DNA from: an uncultured Neptuniibacter sp.
GTDB taxonomy: Bacteria; Pseudomonadota; Gammaproteobacteria; Pseudomonadales; Balneatricaceae
Reading direction: 5' to 3'
Assembly (NCBI RefSeq): GCF_947498015.1
Contig: NZ_CANMIR010000002.1
Coordinates: 1-64,000, forward strand
DNA: 64,000 nucleotides
The stretch's first letter is position 1. Every line of letters begins with the position of its first letter. Positions 55,795 to 64,000 of this stretch are shown one piece after another. The translations under genes and the position numbers were made by a program. A model generated the notes under the pieces. It ran no database searches, was not told the origin of the DNA, and worked only from the letters and a program-made list of their open reading frames with translations.

Positions 55795-56586
55795 TTACTC
55801 TGTTGTCTCTTTAACAATTTTGGCGTTGTGATCTTTCTTACGAAATACGTGGGCCTGATCTTTGTCGTACAGATAGGAGTCCGCAAACTCATCGGTATCC
55901 AGGACATGGCCCACCAGAATCAGTGAGGTACGGGTAAAGCCTTTTTCACGGACTTTGGCGACGATATCCCCCAATCTGCCGGTCACTTTGTCCTGATCCG
56001 GCCATGAGCTGCGATAACAGACCGCAACCGGGCAATCTTCGCCATAGTGAGGGATCAGTTCATCCACAATTTTATGGATACGGGTTACACCCAAGTGAAT
56101 CGCCAGTGTTGCGCCGCTCTGTGCCAGCTGAGGCAGACGCTCACGCTCAGGGAACGGGGTCTTGCCTTCATAGCGGGTCATAATGATCGTCTGTGACACA
56201 CCGGACAGGGTCAGTTCTTTCTTCAGGTAAGCGGCTGATGCGGCCACTGCGCTGACACCGGGGATCACTTCATAGTCGATACCTTCAGCTTCAAGGCGGC
56301 GGATCTGCTCACCGATCGCTCCGTAGAGCGAAGGATCACCACATTGAAGGCGGGCAACATCTTTGCCCTCTTTATGCGCCAGAACAATATGCTTGGTGAT
56401 CTGATCCAGATCGATCGTGGCGGTATCAACGATCTTCTCCGCCCTACCCTCTACCACTTCCAGTACTTCACGCGGAATCAAAGAACCGGCATAGAGCACC
56501 ACCGGGCACTGTTGCAATATGCGATGACCTTTGAGGGTCATCAGCTCCGGATCACCGGGGCCAGCGCCGATAAAATAGACTGTCAT
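55795..56586 (-). CDS. cobM: Precorrin-4 C11-methyltransferase
   Basis: A 263-aa SAM methyltransferase acting at C11 of the corrin ring (CbiF in the cobalt-early pathway). Marks: MTVYFIGAGPGDPELMTLKG with the SAM glycine loop, QCGDPSLYGAIGEQ, VIPGVSAVAASAAYLKKELTL. The start at 56586 fits the family; a frame to 56598 adds four residues. The 120 bases upstream hold an inverted REP pair. Confidence 0.95.
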   Translation of the reverse strand: MTVYFIGAGPGDPELMTLKGHRILQQCPVVLYAGSLIPREVLEVVEGRAEKIVDTATIDLDQITKHIVLAHKEGKDVARLQCGDPSLYGAIGEQIRRLEAEGIDYEVIPGVSAVAASAAYLKKELTLSGVSQTIIMTRYEGKTPFPERERLPQLAQSGATLAIHLGVTRIHKIVDELIPHYGEDCPVAVCYRSSWPDQDKVTGRLGDIVAKVREKGFTRTSLILVGHVLDTDEFADSYLYDKDQAHVFRKKDHNAKIVKETTE

Positions 56587-56625
56587 ATTTAAATCCAATG
56601 ATTGGCTTTGAGCGAAGCTTCAACT

Positions 56626-56694
56626 GTGGGAGGCGCATTTTCGATGCCCTTGGGTACTGCGCCGATTCTTTTCGCGGCTGGAAGCCGCTCCCAC
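56626..56694. repeat. Inverted REP pair (BIME-like) between cobJ and cobM
   Basis: GTGGGAG (56626-56632) and CTCCCAC (56688-56694) are exact inverted heads enclosing 55 bases. The right member has the stem GCGGC-TGGAA-GCCGC (56674-56688), as in the common GTGGGAGCGGCTTCCAGCCGC type of REP. The left member is degenerate (GTGGGAGGCGC ... GCGCC). A different REP class from the six-unit array. Confidence 0.8.
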
Positions 56695-56718
56695 AAGAAA
56701 AAATACCTTCACACCTGA

Positions 56719-57495
56719 TTATAATTTTTTACTGTAGCCGCGCGGGGTATACACCCACTCTTTCGAACCATTCACAATGTGGCGGGATTCACTGTTCCCC
56801 ACACTCACCAGCGTGAACATATCCACATCTTTGGCGTCCAGCTCACCCAAAGTGATGATCCTCACCGACTCATCTTCACGGGTCAGCTGTCGTCCTAACA
56901 GCACCGGTGTTTCCGCCGGGCGATATTGCAGCAGGATGTCGCGGGCATGATTGAGCTGCCAGTCGCGCTTCTTCGATACCGGATTATAGAAAGAGATCAC
57001 AAAGTCACCGGCACCCGCGCTGTGGATACGTTTCTCTATTGTTTCCCAGGGGGTTAGCAGATCCGACAGCGAGACAGTACAGAAATCATGCCCCAACATC
57101 GCACCTACACGGCTGGCACCCGCCTGCATCGCAGAGATACCCGGAATCACCTCGATCTCTACATCCAGCCACTCCGGATGATCTTCCCTGCCCTGTAACT
57201 GCTGATCCAGCAGCTCAAACACCAGCGTTGCCATCGCGTAGATACCGATATCACCACTGGAGATCAGCGCGGTGGTTTTACCACTGGCTGCCAGATCCAG
57301 AGCCAGGCGCGCACGGCCGATCTCCTCACCCAAGGGCAGATCATGGTGTTGTTTGTTATCACAAACATCACCCAACAGATCCAGATAAAGACCGTAAGCG
57401 ACCAGATCGGAACTTACCGCTATCGCTTCCAGCGCTTTGGGTGCGACCAGTTGCTTGTCACCCGGGCCGGTGCCCACTACAAATAGTTTCGACAT
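56719..57495 (-). CDS. cobJ: Precorrin-3B C17-methyltransferase (ring contraction)
   Basis: A 258-aa SAM methyltransferase that methylates C17 and contracts the ring (CbiH type). Marks: KLFVVGTGPGDKQLVAPKALEAI, SSGDIGIYAMATLVFELL, VIPGISAMQAGASRVGAMLGHDFCTVSLSDLLTPW (quoted in part), SFYNPVSKKRDWQL. It lacks the extra iron-sulphur C-terminal domain of some CbiH proteins. It starts 13 bases after cbiG ends. Confidence 0.95.
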   Translation of the reverse strand: MSKLFVVGTGPGDKQLVAPKALEAIAVSSDLVAYGLYLDLLGDVCDNKQHHDLPLGEEIGRARLALDLAASGKTTALISSGDIGIYAMATLVFELLDQQLQGREDHPEWLDVEIEVIPGISAMQAGASRVGAMLGHDFCTVSLSDLLTPWETIEKRIHSAGAGDFVISFYNPVSKKRDWQLNHARDILLQYRPAETPVLLGRQLTREDESVRIITLGELDAKDVDMFTLVSVGNSESRHIVNGSKEWVYTPRGYSKKL

Positions 57496-57508
57496 TCAAT
57501 TCTCTTTA

Positions 57509-57538
57509 TTAATTCTTCGCGCAAGTCGCGCTTCCTAC
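57509..57538. repeat. REP-like palindrome forming the 3' end of cbiG
   Basis: On the minus strand GTAGGAA-GCGC-GACTT-GCGC-GAAGAA runs straight into the TAA stop. It has the GTAGGA head and GC stem of REP elements and is a third class within this operon. Confidence 0.75.
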
Positions 57539-58294
57539 ACCGGAATAACTTCTGGCAATTGCACAGGTAGCCTTCCTGGTTTTCTGTTTATTCAGGATCA
57601 ACTCTGGGGCCTGACCGGTTTGCTGCTGTGCGCTGAGCAGTGCGGCAGATTCCGCTACACCATAAACACCCACCGTCTTGAATACATAGTCCGAGCGCGT
57701 ACTGAGCAGCGGCTCCATCTCGGACAGTCTGGTTTTATCCCAGGTCTGATAGGGTTTACCCAGCTTATCAGCCAGCGCAATCAGTCCCTCCTCATCCGCT
57801 TTGATATCGATACTGCTGATTGTGCTGATCTGCTCCACTGACAGATCGGCCTGTTGCAGGCAAGCGATCAACAACCTTTCAAGCTCATCGACTGGACAAC
57901 CACGCTCGCACCCCATACCGACACTATAAACCGGATTCAGATACCCCTTAGCCGTGGTGATCACCGGCTGTGCGTTCAACAGCCCTGCTACCTCAAGAGC
58001 CCAGTGGTTGGCCCCACCTTCGTGACCAGACAGCAGCGGAATGACAAACTCCCCCTGCTCATCCAGCACCAAGACAGGAGGATCCTGATACTTATCCTGT
58101 AACACCGGCGCCAAAGTGCGCATAACAATGCCGGTAGCACAGATAAAGATCAGTCGGTCGCCCTGTTGAAAGAACCCCTGTACCTGCTCGGTGAATGGCT
58201 GCGGTTTATAAACCAGATCCGCAGAGATCAATGATTGCAGCCGTTCAGCAAGGATTCTGCCTGCTTCGGTCAGGGCTATGATCTTACAGGTCAT
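57509..58294 (-). CDS. cbiG: CbiG cobalt-precorrin-5A hydrolase, short form with REP-encoded C-terminus
   Basis: A 261-aa enzyme that opens the lactone of cobalt-precorrin-5A in the oxygen-independent pathway. CbiG_N is recognised by FICATGIVMRTLAPVLQDKYQDPPVLVLDE (quoted in part) and IPLLSGHEGGAN; CbiG_C/CobE by YSVGMGCERGCPVDEL. The middle domain of longer CbiG proteins (about 350 aa) is absent. The last nine residues (VGSATCAKN) and the stop are encoded by a REP-like palindrome. It overlaps cobI by one base (TGATG). Confidence 0.93.
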   Translation of the reverse strand: MTCKIIALTEAGRILAERLQSLISADLVYKPQPFTEQVQGFFQQGDRLIFICATGIVMRTLAPVLQDKYQDPPVLVLDEQGEFVIPLLSGHEGGANHWALEVAGLLNAQPVITTAKGYLNPVYSVGMGCERGCPVDELERLLIACLQQADLSVEQISTISSIDIKADEEGLIALADKLGKPYQTWDKTRLSEMEPLLSTRSDYVFKTVGVYGVAESAALLSAQQQTGQAPELILNKQKTRKATCAIARSYSGVGSATCAKN

Positions 58295-59019
58295 CAGCGA
58301 CTCTGCCTCTCGCTACGGGTAATCACGAAGAGTGAAAAATAGGGCCCGGCTTCTGCCTCTAGTGTGCTGATATCATTCACAATGCGCTGATTATCCCGAC
58401 CGATATATTCCAGATACCGGGCATCGTCAGTGCGTCCGGACTGATCCAGCAGTTTGAGCAGTCGCGGGCGTGCCTGCCCCGCTTTCATAATGACGAGTGA
58501 ATCATGCTGCTGAAGGGCTGTAAGGATCTGCTCGTCGCTATGTCGACCATTAATGACCGCAAAGGATTCTTTCAGCATGGTCAGCGGCTGCACCAGCGTT
58601 GCCGCAGCAGCATTAACCGAAGTAATACCGGGTACCACTTCGCAGGTATAACGCCCTTGCAGGCGCTCCAGCAGATAGCTGAAAGAACCGAAAAAGAGTG
58701 GATCACCTTCACAGAGAAAGATCACATCCAGACCATGTTCCAGCTGCTCTGCGATCGCTTCAGCCCCCTGATCATAGGCACGATTTGCCCTCTCCCGCTC
58801 AGTCAGCATCGGCATGTAGATCGGGATACCCGATTGCGCACTCGTTGCTGAATAGATCGCATCAGAAGCGATCTTCTTTGCCTGAGATTCACCCTTCTCG
58901 TTCACCAGGTAACTGATCACATCAGCACTCTGAATTAAGCGCCAGGCTTTGACCGTCAGAAGCTCCGGGTCACCGGGGCCAACACCGACACCGATAAAAC
59001 GGCCTTTCACCAGATTCAT
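58294..59019 (-). CDS. cobI: Precorrin-2 C20-methyltransferase
   Basis: A 241-aa SAM methyltransferase acting at C20 (CbiL type), first committed methylation after precorrin-2. Marks: GVGVGPGDPELLTVKAWRLI, FLCEGDPLFFGSFSYLLERL, VVPGITSVNAAAATLVQPLT. Start ATG overlaps cbiET by four bases (ATGA), and its stop overlaps cbiG. Confidence 0.95.
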   Translation of the reverse strand: MNLVKGRFIGVGVGPGDPELLTVKAWRLIQSADVISYLVNEKGESQAKKIASDAIYSATSAQSGIPIYMPMLTERERANRAYDQGAEAIAEQLEHGLDVIFLCEGDPLFFGSFSYLLERLQGRYTCEVVPGITSVNAAAATLVQPLTMLKESFAVINGRHSDEQILTALQQHDSLVIMKAGQARPRLLKLLDQSGRTDDARYLEYIGRDNQRIVNDISTLEAEAGPYFSLFVITRSERQSR

Positions 59020-60296
59020 TGCCCACCTCCGGCAGTTGTTGCTGTCATCGTTTTGGTAAATTTAAACAGATTTACCGGGAGATTCGGCCGGTACATCAAC
59101 TGCCCCGCCAGAGTTTCACCCCGACTCACCGCAACCTGTGTGGTTTCCTGCTGACTATCCCCAGCATCTGCCCGCAGTTGCCAGAAATCCATTAATATCT
59201 GTTTGCTGTTTTCGGTCACGGCACTTGCCACCAGCACTCCCTTATCTGGCAACAACGCCCAAACCTGAGCGAGCAGCTGTGGCAGTTCCCCGCCACTACC
59301 ACCAATAAAAACTTTATTCGGCAGAGCAAGCCCTGCCAGTACAGTGGGAGCACGTCCAGTGACAATATTAAGGTTGCTCACCACACCAAAGCGTTCGCGA
59401 TTGGCTGTCAAACACGCCAGGCGCTCAGGATGATGCTCAATCGCATCAACACTGGCCAGCGGTTGCCAGTACGCTAACTCAACCGCAACGCCACCACAGC
59501 CAGCGCCGATATCCCATACCCGATCTTCAGCATTCACCTGCATAAGCGAGAGAATACTCAGACGCACCTCACGCTTACTGATCATCCCTTTGCCGGGTTT
59601 ATCTGCGTCGGTTATAAAATGCTGATCCGGGATCCCCGGAAACTCTGGCAGGTAACCCAGGTTAAGACCCGGCTCCACCAGTGTCAGATGCAGGGGATCA
59701 AACTCACAGTTATCCAGAACCCGCGCGTCAGCTGTGAAGGTTCTGATCTGCTCCTGGGGATAACCCAGCGTTTCAAGTACGGTTAATCTGGCATGTGGAA
59801 AACCTGAATCAACACAGAGTTTCGCGATCGCCTGAGGATAACTTTGACTATCGGTCAGGATCAGCAACGGCTGATTCTGGCGTAAACGCGTTTTCAGTTT
59901 CGCTAAAGGCCGCCCGTGCAGGCTCAGGACTTCCAGATCCTGCAATGCGATACCCAACCGGTGACAAGCGGTTTGCAGGCTGGATACAGCGGGATAAAAC
60001 CTCAGATCGGACTGAGCAAAATGACGGCTAAACCAACGACCGATGCCATAAAACAAAGGATCACCGGAGGCTAAGATCATGACTGACTTTTGTTCAGCCA
60101 GAACATCGTCGATCAGAGGCTTCAACTCAACCAACTTCGGCAACTCGACGGTCGTTTTGCCGATGGGCAGCAGCGCTTCAATCGTGGTGAGCTGCCGCGC
60201 AGAACCGATGACCAGATCAACCTGTTGCAGTGCACGCTGAGCTTCTGATGACAGCTCCGCCGTATGGGAGACACCCAAACCAACCACGTGGATCAT
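59016..60296 (-). CDS. cobL: Precorrin-6Y C5,15-methyltransferase/decarboxylase
   Basis: A 426-aa fusion of CbiE (N-terminal half; VVGLGVSHTAELSSEAQRAL and LASGDPLFYGIGRWFSRH) and CbiT (C-terminal half; DRVWDIGAGCGGVAVELAYWQ and the NVFIGGSGGE-like KVFIGGSGGELPQL). It methylates C5 and C15 and decarboxylates the acetate side chain. Full length for CobL. It overlaps cbiC by one base (TGATG). Confidence 0.96.
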   Translation of the reverse strand: MIHVVGLGVSHTAELSSEAQRALQQVDLVIGSARQLTTIEALLPIGKTTVELPKLVELKPLIDDVLAEQKSVMILASGDPLFYGIGRWFSRHFAQSDLRFYPAVSSLQTACHRLGIALQDLEVLSLHGRPLAKLKTRLRQNQPLLILTDSQSYPQAIAKLCVDSGFPHARLTVLETLGYPQEQIRTFTADARVLDNCEFDPLHLTLVEPGLNLGYLPEFPGIPDQHFITDADKPGKGMISKREVRLSILSLMQVNAEDRVWDIGAGCGGVAVELAYWQPLASVDAIEHHPERLACLTANRERFGVVSNLNIVTGRAPTVLAGLALPNKVFIGGSGGELPQLLAQVWALLPDKGVLVASAVTENSKQILMDFWQLRADAGDSQQETTQVAVSRGETLAGQLMYRPNLPVNLFKFTKTMTATTAGGGQ

Positions 60297-60937
60297 CAGT
60301 AATACTCCCCACGGTTACAGCGCAGCAGTGCGTTGCAGCTAGCCGCCGAAACCGCGCTTCCGCCTTGTCGTCCAAGCAGCGTAATGCACTCGATCCCCAG
60401 TTGCTCGTGTAGATCCCAAAGTGTCTGTTTTGATTCGGCCGCACCGACAAAACCGACCGGCATTCCGATAATCAACGCTGGCTTTTCAGCGCCTTTTTCG
60501 ATCATCTCCAGCAAACGGAACAATGCGGTTGGGGCATTACCAATCACCACGACACTCCCCGCTAATGAATCACGCCATAGTTCGACGGCTGCCATAGAGC
60601 GGGTTTCGCCGGTTTCTTTTGCCAACTCAACGGTTCGTGGGTCATTCAGATAACAGCTAGGCAAACGTGAAATCATTCGTTTCGTGATGCCCTGACGGAC
60701 CATCTCGACATCACAGAGAATCTCACACTCCTCAGCCAACGCTGCCATGCCCGATTCACAGGCATTTTTGCTAAAACGCACCTGTTCAGCCAGCTCCGGC
60801 ATACCCAGGCTGTGGACAATGCGCATCACAACCTGCTGCTGTTCGCGGTCAAAACGGCTCAGCTCGGTCAGCTCACGAATCTGTCGGAAGCTATCTTTCT
60901 CGATCGCCTGTGGATTAATTTCGTACTCAAACGCCAC
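60296..60937 (-). CDS. cbiC: Precorrin-8X methylmutase
   Basis: A 213-aa mutase moving the methyl group from C11 to C12 (CobH in the aerobic pathway). Marks: YEINPQAIEKDSFRQIREL, the histidine in MRIVHSLGMPELAEQVRFS, IGNAPTALFRLLEMI and IGMPVGFVGAAESK. I choose the GTG at 60937, preceded by AAGGTAGAAGAAACC, which overlaps cbiJ by 11 bases. A GTG at 60982 would add 15 residues and a 56-base overlap. Confidence 0.92.
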   Translation of the reverse strand: MAFEYEINPQAIEKDSFRQIRELTELSRFDREQQQVVMRIVHSLGMPELAEQVRFSKNACESGMAALAEECEILCDVEMVRQGITKRMISRLPSCYLNDPRTVELAKETGETRSMAAVELWRDSLAGSVVVIGNAPTALFRLLEMIEKGAEKPALIIGMPVGFVGAAESKQTLWDLHEQLGIECITLLGRQGGSAVSAASCNALLRCNRGEYY

Positions 60938-61754
60938 GGTTTCTTCTACCTTGTACCTGTGAATTGCCTGACTGGCTTGCACCGGTTTTCCCGGTCACAA
61001 AATGCTTAACTGCCTTAACACAACACCCAATATCTCTATAGGTCTGATCCGCCTCGGGCAGATCCGGGCGTTGTAACATAAACACCTCAATACCGAGTTC
61101 CCGTGCAGCGCTCAACTTCGCTTCGGTCGCAGCACCACCACTGTTTTTACTAATCAGCAGGTCGATCTTATGCTGCTCTAACAAAGCACGTTCATCCTCA
61201 TGCTTAAACGGGCCGATCGCCTTTAACCACACCATCGCATCCGGTAAAACCGCCTGCGCCGGTGCCGCCGTACGTATTACCTGTTTCTGCCCTCTGTGTT
61301 GTGCATAACGGGCTAGCTGATCAATCACCTGTTGCGATAACTGACCTGCAGTTAAAAGCACAGAGCGATACTTTTCTGCAGCGATGACCAGAGCATCCAT
61401 ATCGCTGAATAGCCGCCACTGATCTCCTGCCTGAGCGGTCCACTCTTCGCGGTGGAAACGCCAGCAGGGGATCGATAACTCAGCTGCCGCTTCTACCGCT
61501 GTCGTACTCATCCTCTTTGCAAATGGATGGGTAATATCTAACAACAGATCGATCTTATGCTTTTGCAGGTATTTCACCAGTCCGCCCCACTGGCTAAAAC
61601 CACCCGAGATAACCTCGCAGGGTAGTTCAGGGACGCGTACCAACCCTGCGATGCTGTAGATAAGTCGGTTTTCACCTAACAGCCCTTGCTGATCCAGAGC
61701 TTTAACCACCTTTCGTGCATCGGAGGTACCACCCAATATCAGGATATTCATCAT
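60927..61754 (-). CDS. cbiJ: Precorrin-6A reductase
   Basis: A 275-aa NADPH-dependent reductase (CobK type). Marks: NILILGGTSDARKVVKAL (nucleotide loop), DITHPFAKRMSTTAVEAA, and the C-terminal LLISKNSGGAATEAKLSAARELGIEVFMLQRP (quoted in part). The start codon overlaps the cbiD stop in ATGA. The basic C-terminal tail (SQVQGRRNRGV) overlaps the cbiC start and is not conserved-looking. Confidence 0.94.
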   Translation of the reverse strand: MMNILILGGTSDARKVVKALDQQGLLGENRLIYSIAGLVRVPELPCEVISGGFSQWGGLVKYLQKHKIDLLLDITHPFAKRMSTTAVEAAAELSIPCWRFHREEWTAQAGDQWRLFSDMDALVIAAEKYRSVLLTAGQLSQQVIDQLARYAQHRGQKQVIRTAAPAQAVLPDAMVWLKAIGPFKHEDERALLEQHKIDLLISKNSGGAATEAKLSAARELGIEVFMLQRPDLPEADQTYRDIGCCVKAVKHFVTGKTGASQSGNSQVQGRRNRGV

Positions 61755-62881
61755 GATTCCCCTGATGCAGGCTGGCTCTGTGCATGGCCGACAAAGTTGC
61801 CTTTACGGTCCGTAGCCCAGACCTCTATCTCGATCTGGGGCTGTGTTTTATGCACAACCTCTTCTGCGACCAGCAGTGCCTGTGTACACACCGCTTGAGC
61901 CAGATCGATATCCTCAACCTGACAGAGCTGCAGCACTTCCATACTGGTATTGGCTGCCCGAATTTTTTCCAGTAAGGGTGCATCAGCCCCCAATTTTTCA
62001 GCCAGCAACGCCATATGCTGGAAATCAATACTGGAGCTACGGCTGTTCAGATCCATATGCCCATTCGCCAGTTTGGTCATCTTGCCAAAACCACCACAGA
62101 TGCTGAGCCTTGCGACCGGCACTTTGCGCAGATGCTTAAGCAGTGCGCCGACAAAATCGCCCATCTCAATCAGCGCCATCTCATCCAGCTGATATTGGGC
62201 TTTAATCGCGGCCTCACTGGTACTGCCGGTGGTGGCCGCCAGATGTTGAATGCCGTTGGCGTTTGCCACATCGACACCCTGACGAATTGACGCAATATAT
62301 GCGGCACAGGAGTAGGGACGGACAATCCCGGTCGTGCCGAGAATCGACAATCCCCCCATGATCCCCAGACGGGGATTCATGGTTTTCAGGGCGATCTGTT
62401 CACCTCTCTCCACACCCACAGACACCTCAAAACCACCCTCATAGCCATAAACCCCGGCAGCCTTGTGCAGATGATCCATCATCATCTGACGGGGTACCGG
62501 ATTGATCGCCGGTTCACCCACCTCAAGCACCAACCCTTCACGGGTGACCGTTCCAACACCGGCAGCAGGCTTGAAGACAACACCCGTGTCCGGAAGCAGG
62601 CGTAGCTCTACAAATACGGTTGCACCATGGGTTACATCGGGGTCATCACCGGCATCTTTGATCGTTGCAGTTCGTATACCCTGTTCACCCTGAAGCGGTT
62701 GGTAGGCAATAATTTCCAGCTCTACCAACTGGCCCCGGGGCAGTAACACTTCTACTTTTTGCGGTTGTTTTTCTGCCAGTAGCGCCTGTGCTGCAGCCAC
62801 ACAACATGCAGTCGCACAGCAACCGGTGGTTAAACCGCTGCGTAACTGTTGCTGTTGGTTTTCGCTACTTTCAGGCCACAT
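61751..62881 (-). CDS. cbiD: Cobalt-precorrin-5B C1-methyltransferase
   Basis: A 376-aa methyltransferase acting at C1. Marks: LRSGLTTGCCATACCVAAAQALL, the DAGDDPDVTHGA block, PAINPVPRQMMMDHL, LGIMGGLSILGTTGIVRPYS and GGFGKMTKLANGHMDLNSR. CbiD occurs in the cobalt-early pathway and also replaces CobF in some aerobic bacteria. It follows cbiA by six bases. Confidence 0.95.
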   Translation of the reverse strand: MWPESSENQQQQLRSGLTTGCCATACCVAAAQALLAEKQPQKVEVLLPRGQLVELEIIAYQPLQGEQGIRTATIKDAGDDPDVTHGATVFVELRLLPDTGVVFKPAAGVGTVTREGLVLEVGEPAINPVPRQMMMDHLHKAAGVYGYEGGFEVSVGVERGEQIALKTMNPRLGIMGGLSILGTTGIVRPYSCAAYIASIRQGVDVANANGIQHLAATTGSTSEAAIKAQYQLDEMALIEMGDFVGALLKHLRKVPVARLSICGGFGKMTKLANGHMDLNSRSSSIDFQHMALLAEKLGADAPLLEKIRAANTSMEVLQLCQVEDIDLAQAVCTQALLVAEEVVHKTQPQIEIEVWATDRKGNFVGHAQSQPASGES

Positions 62882-62887
62882 GTGAGG

Positions 62888-64000
62888 TTAACCTCTCTCT
62901 TCCAGATTACCGCTAAAAATAGCCGCAATTGCTTCCGGGTTTGAGGCAAAAAACAGATGCAGATAACTTGCAGTCAGTCCTCTCTCCCGGTAGATCGCCT
63001 CACCCGGCGCGGGGTGACGTTGACGACGGCCATAGCCAACCGGCTCCGGTGTCGCAGCACTACGGGAGCGGTGATGTGCATGGGCCTGCACTTCACCCTC
63101 GGGCAGCATCGCTGTTTGCATCCCCTGGCAACCGCGTTTTCCGCGCATCGCACCGTTACCCTGTAACAGCCCTGCCATAGGTAAGCAGTTATCTTCAAGG
63201 TCCGTCAGATCTTCCAGGCAGTAGAGGAAGCCACCACACTCAGCCAGAATCGGTTTACCCGCAAGATGAAAATCGCGAATCTGCGCCTGCATGGTTTGAT
63301 TCTCAGATAGGGCCCTGGCATGTAGTTCCGGATAACCGCCAGGTAACCAGAGGCTGTCTGCTTCAGGCAGTTGATCATCATGTAAAGGTGAAAAGAATTT
63401 AAGCGCTGCCCCCATCTGCTCAAGCAATCGAAGGTTTGCATCGTAGATAAAACTAAACGCTTCATCTTTGGCGATGGCGATCGTTTTCCCCGTTAGCAGA
63501 GGTTCCAGATCGGGTAGCTCTGCGCTCAGAAACGCAACCGGTTCGGGCAGTTCGGTAATCTGGTTGGCTTCGGCTAAGGGTCCCTTGATCCACTGGGCTC
63601 CCAGATCAAACCGATGCTCCAGTTCATCATACACCTCCGCAGCCTGTACCAGGCCCAGATGACGTTCCGGCAGGGCTACCTCGGGATCACGCGCTAATGT
63701 CGCCAGTAGCGGCAGTGATTCTGGCAACGCATCACGAATCAGTTGCGCATGACGCTCTGTGCCGCAATTATTCGCGATCAACCCTGCAACCTGAATATCA
63801 TCTCGATAGTTCGCCAACCCCGTCGCAATGGCAGCTGCCGTCTGAGCCATCCCCTTAACATTCATCACAATGGCAACCGGGATATTAAAGCGTGCGGCCA
63901 GATCAGCACTGGAGGGTTCACCATCGAACATCCCCATCGCACCTTCCACCAGAATCAGGTCGGCCGTCTGCGCCGCTTCAAAGAGTTTTTGCTGGCAGTA
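62888..64000 (-). CDS. cbiA: Cobyrinic acid a,c-diamide synthase, 5' end missing
   Basis: Glutamine-dependent amidase of the CbiA/CobB family. The reading frame continues without stop past the window edge, so the N-terminal P-loop region (roughly 90-110 residues) is not visible. Visible: LVEGAMGMFDGEPSSADLA, VMNVKGMAQTAAAIATG, the glutaminase nucleophile in LAECGGFLYCLEDL, and HAHHRSRS-type C-terminal residues ending in SYLHLFFASNP. It is named CobB in the aerobic pathway. The upstream end would show whether a cobalamin riboswitch precedes the operon. Confidence 0.93.
   Translation of the reverse strand, partial: YCQQKLFEAAQTADLILVEGAMGMFDGEPSSADLAARFNIPVAIVMNVKGMAQTAAAIATGLANYRDDIQVAGLIANNCGTERHAQLIRDALPESLPLLATLARDPEVALPERHLGLVQAAEVYDELEHRFDLGAQWIKGPLAEANQITELPEPVAFLSAELPDLEPLLTGKTIAIAKDEAFSFIYDANLRLLEQMGAALKFFSPLHDDQLPEADSLWLPGGYPELHARALSENQTMQAQIRDFHLAGKPILAECGGFLYCLEDLTDLEDNCLPMAGLLQGNGAMRGKRGCQGMQTAMLPEGEVQAHAHHRSRSAATPEPVGYGRRQRHPAPGEAIYRERGLTASYLHLFFASNPEAIAAIFSGNLEERG

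Overview
The window looks like chromosomal DNA from a marine gammaproteobacterium of the Oceanospirillaceae (Amphritea, Neptunomonas or Neptuniibacter-like). This rests on the intermediate base composition, the gene set (M18 aminopeptidase, Prc, YcgL/YcgN, DUF2986, several GGDEF proteins) and a large cobalamin cluster. The genus is an inference; no 16S gene is present.

Layout. 1-384: two tRNA-Pro(UGG) genes, then a structured 98-bp element ending in a copy of the tRNA 3' end. 424-4989: two small unknown proteins and two c-di-GMP enzymes (a haem-motif GGDEF protein and a PAS-GGDEF-EAL protein). 5065-11826: housekeeping genes (apeB, an FKBP lipoprotein, prc, a coiled-coil membrane protein, rpsA). 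11923-16727: a minus-strand run ycgN-ycgL-rnd-recR-ybaB-dnaX; dnaX carries a complete E. coli-type programmed frameshift signal. 16992-31711: mixed metabolism and signalling, including pyrC, a TrmK-like methylase, a DUF6351-type protein, an exported methyltransferase, a divergent LysR/EamA pair, a chemoreceptor, an aldehyde dehydrogenase and a DUF445 protein. 31942-42598: small stress and accessory genes (peroxiredoxin, cold-shock protein, MmcQ/YjbR, ABM monooxygenase, hydrolase, thiolase, Sel1 protein, YdeI-like protein, truncated haemoglobin).

42425-45780 is the most plastic part. A 577-bp tandem duplication (3' end of the truncated haemoglobin gene plus a DUF3817 gene) ends in a 26-bp motif present twice. 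An AT-rich OLD-family ATPase/TOPRIM nuclease gene, probably a horizontally acquired defence gene, abuts the second motif. A hairpin-rich non-coding stretch follows.

45781-64000 (minus strand, running off the right end) is a corrin-ring operon: cbiA-cbiD-cbiJ-cbiC-cbiET-cobI-cbiG-cobJ-cobM-cobW-cobN-cobQ-cbiB-cobC-cbiX. Most genes overlap by 1-11 bases or are separated by a few bases. The exceptions are gaps filled by REP-type palindromes: a six-unit array between cobN and cobQ, an inverted REP pair between cobM and cobJ, and a single REP forming the 3' end of cbiG. The gene set mixes oxygen-independent, early-cobalt enzymes (CbiX, CbiG, CbiD) with the late-cobalt chelatase subunit CobN. The operon start, any cobalamin riboswitch, and the CobS/CobT or ChlI/ChlD partners are not in the window.

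I found no clearly new multi-gene system. The strongest leads are the REP-segmented hybrid cobalamin operon, the duplication/OLD locus, the dnaX frameshift cassette, the tRNA-end element and several perfect inverted repeats in promoter regions.
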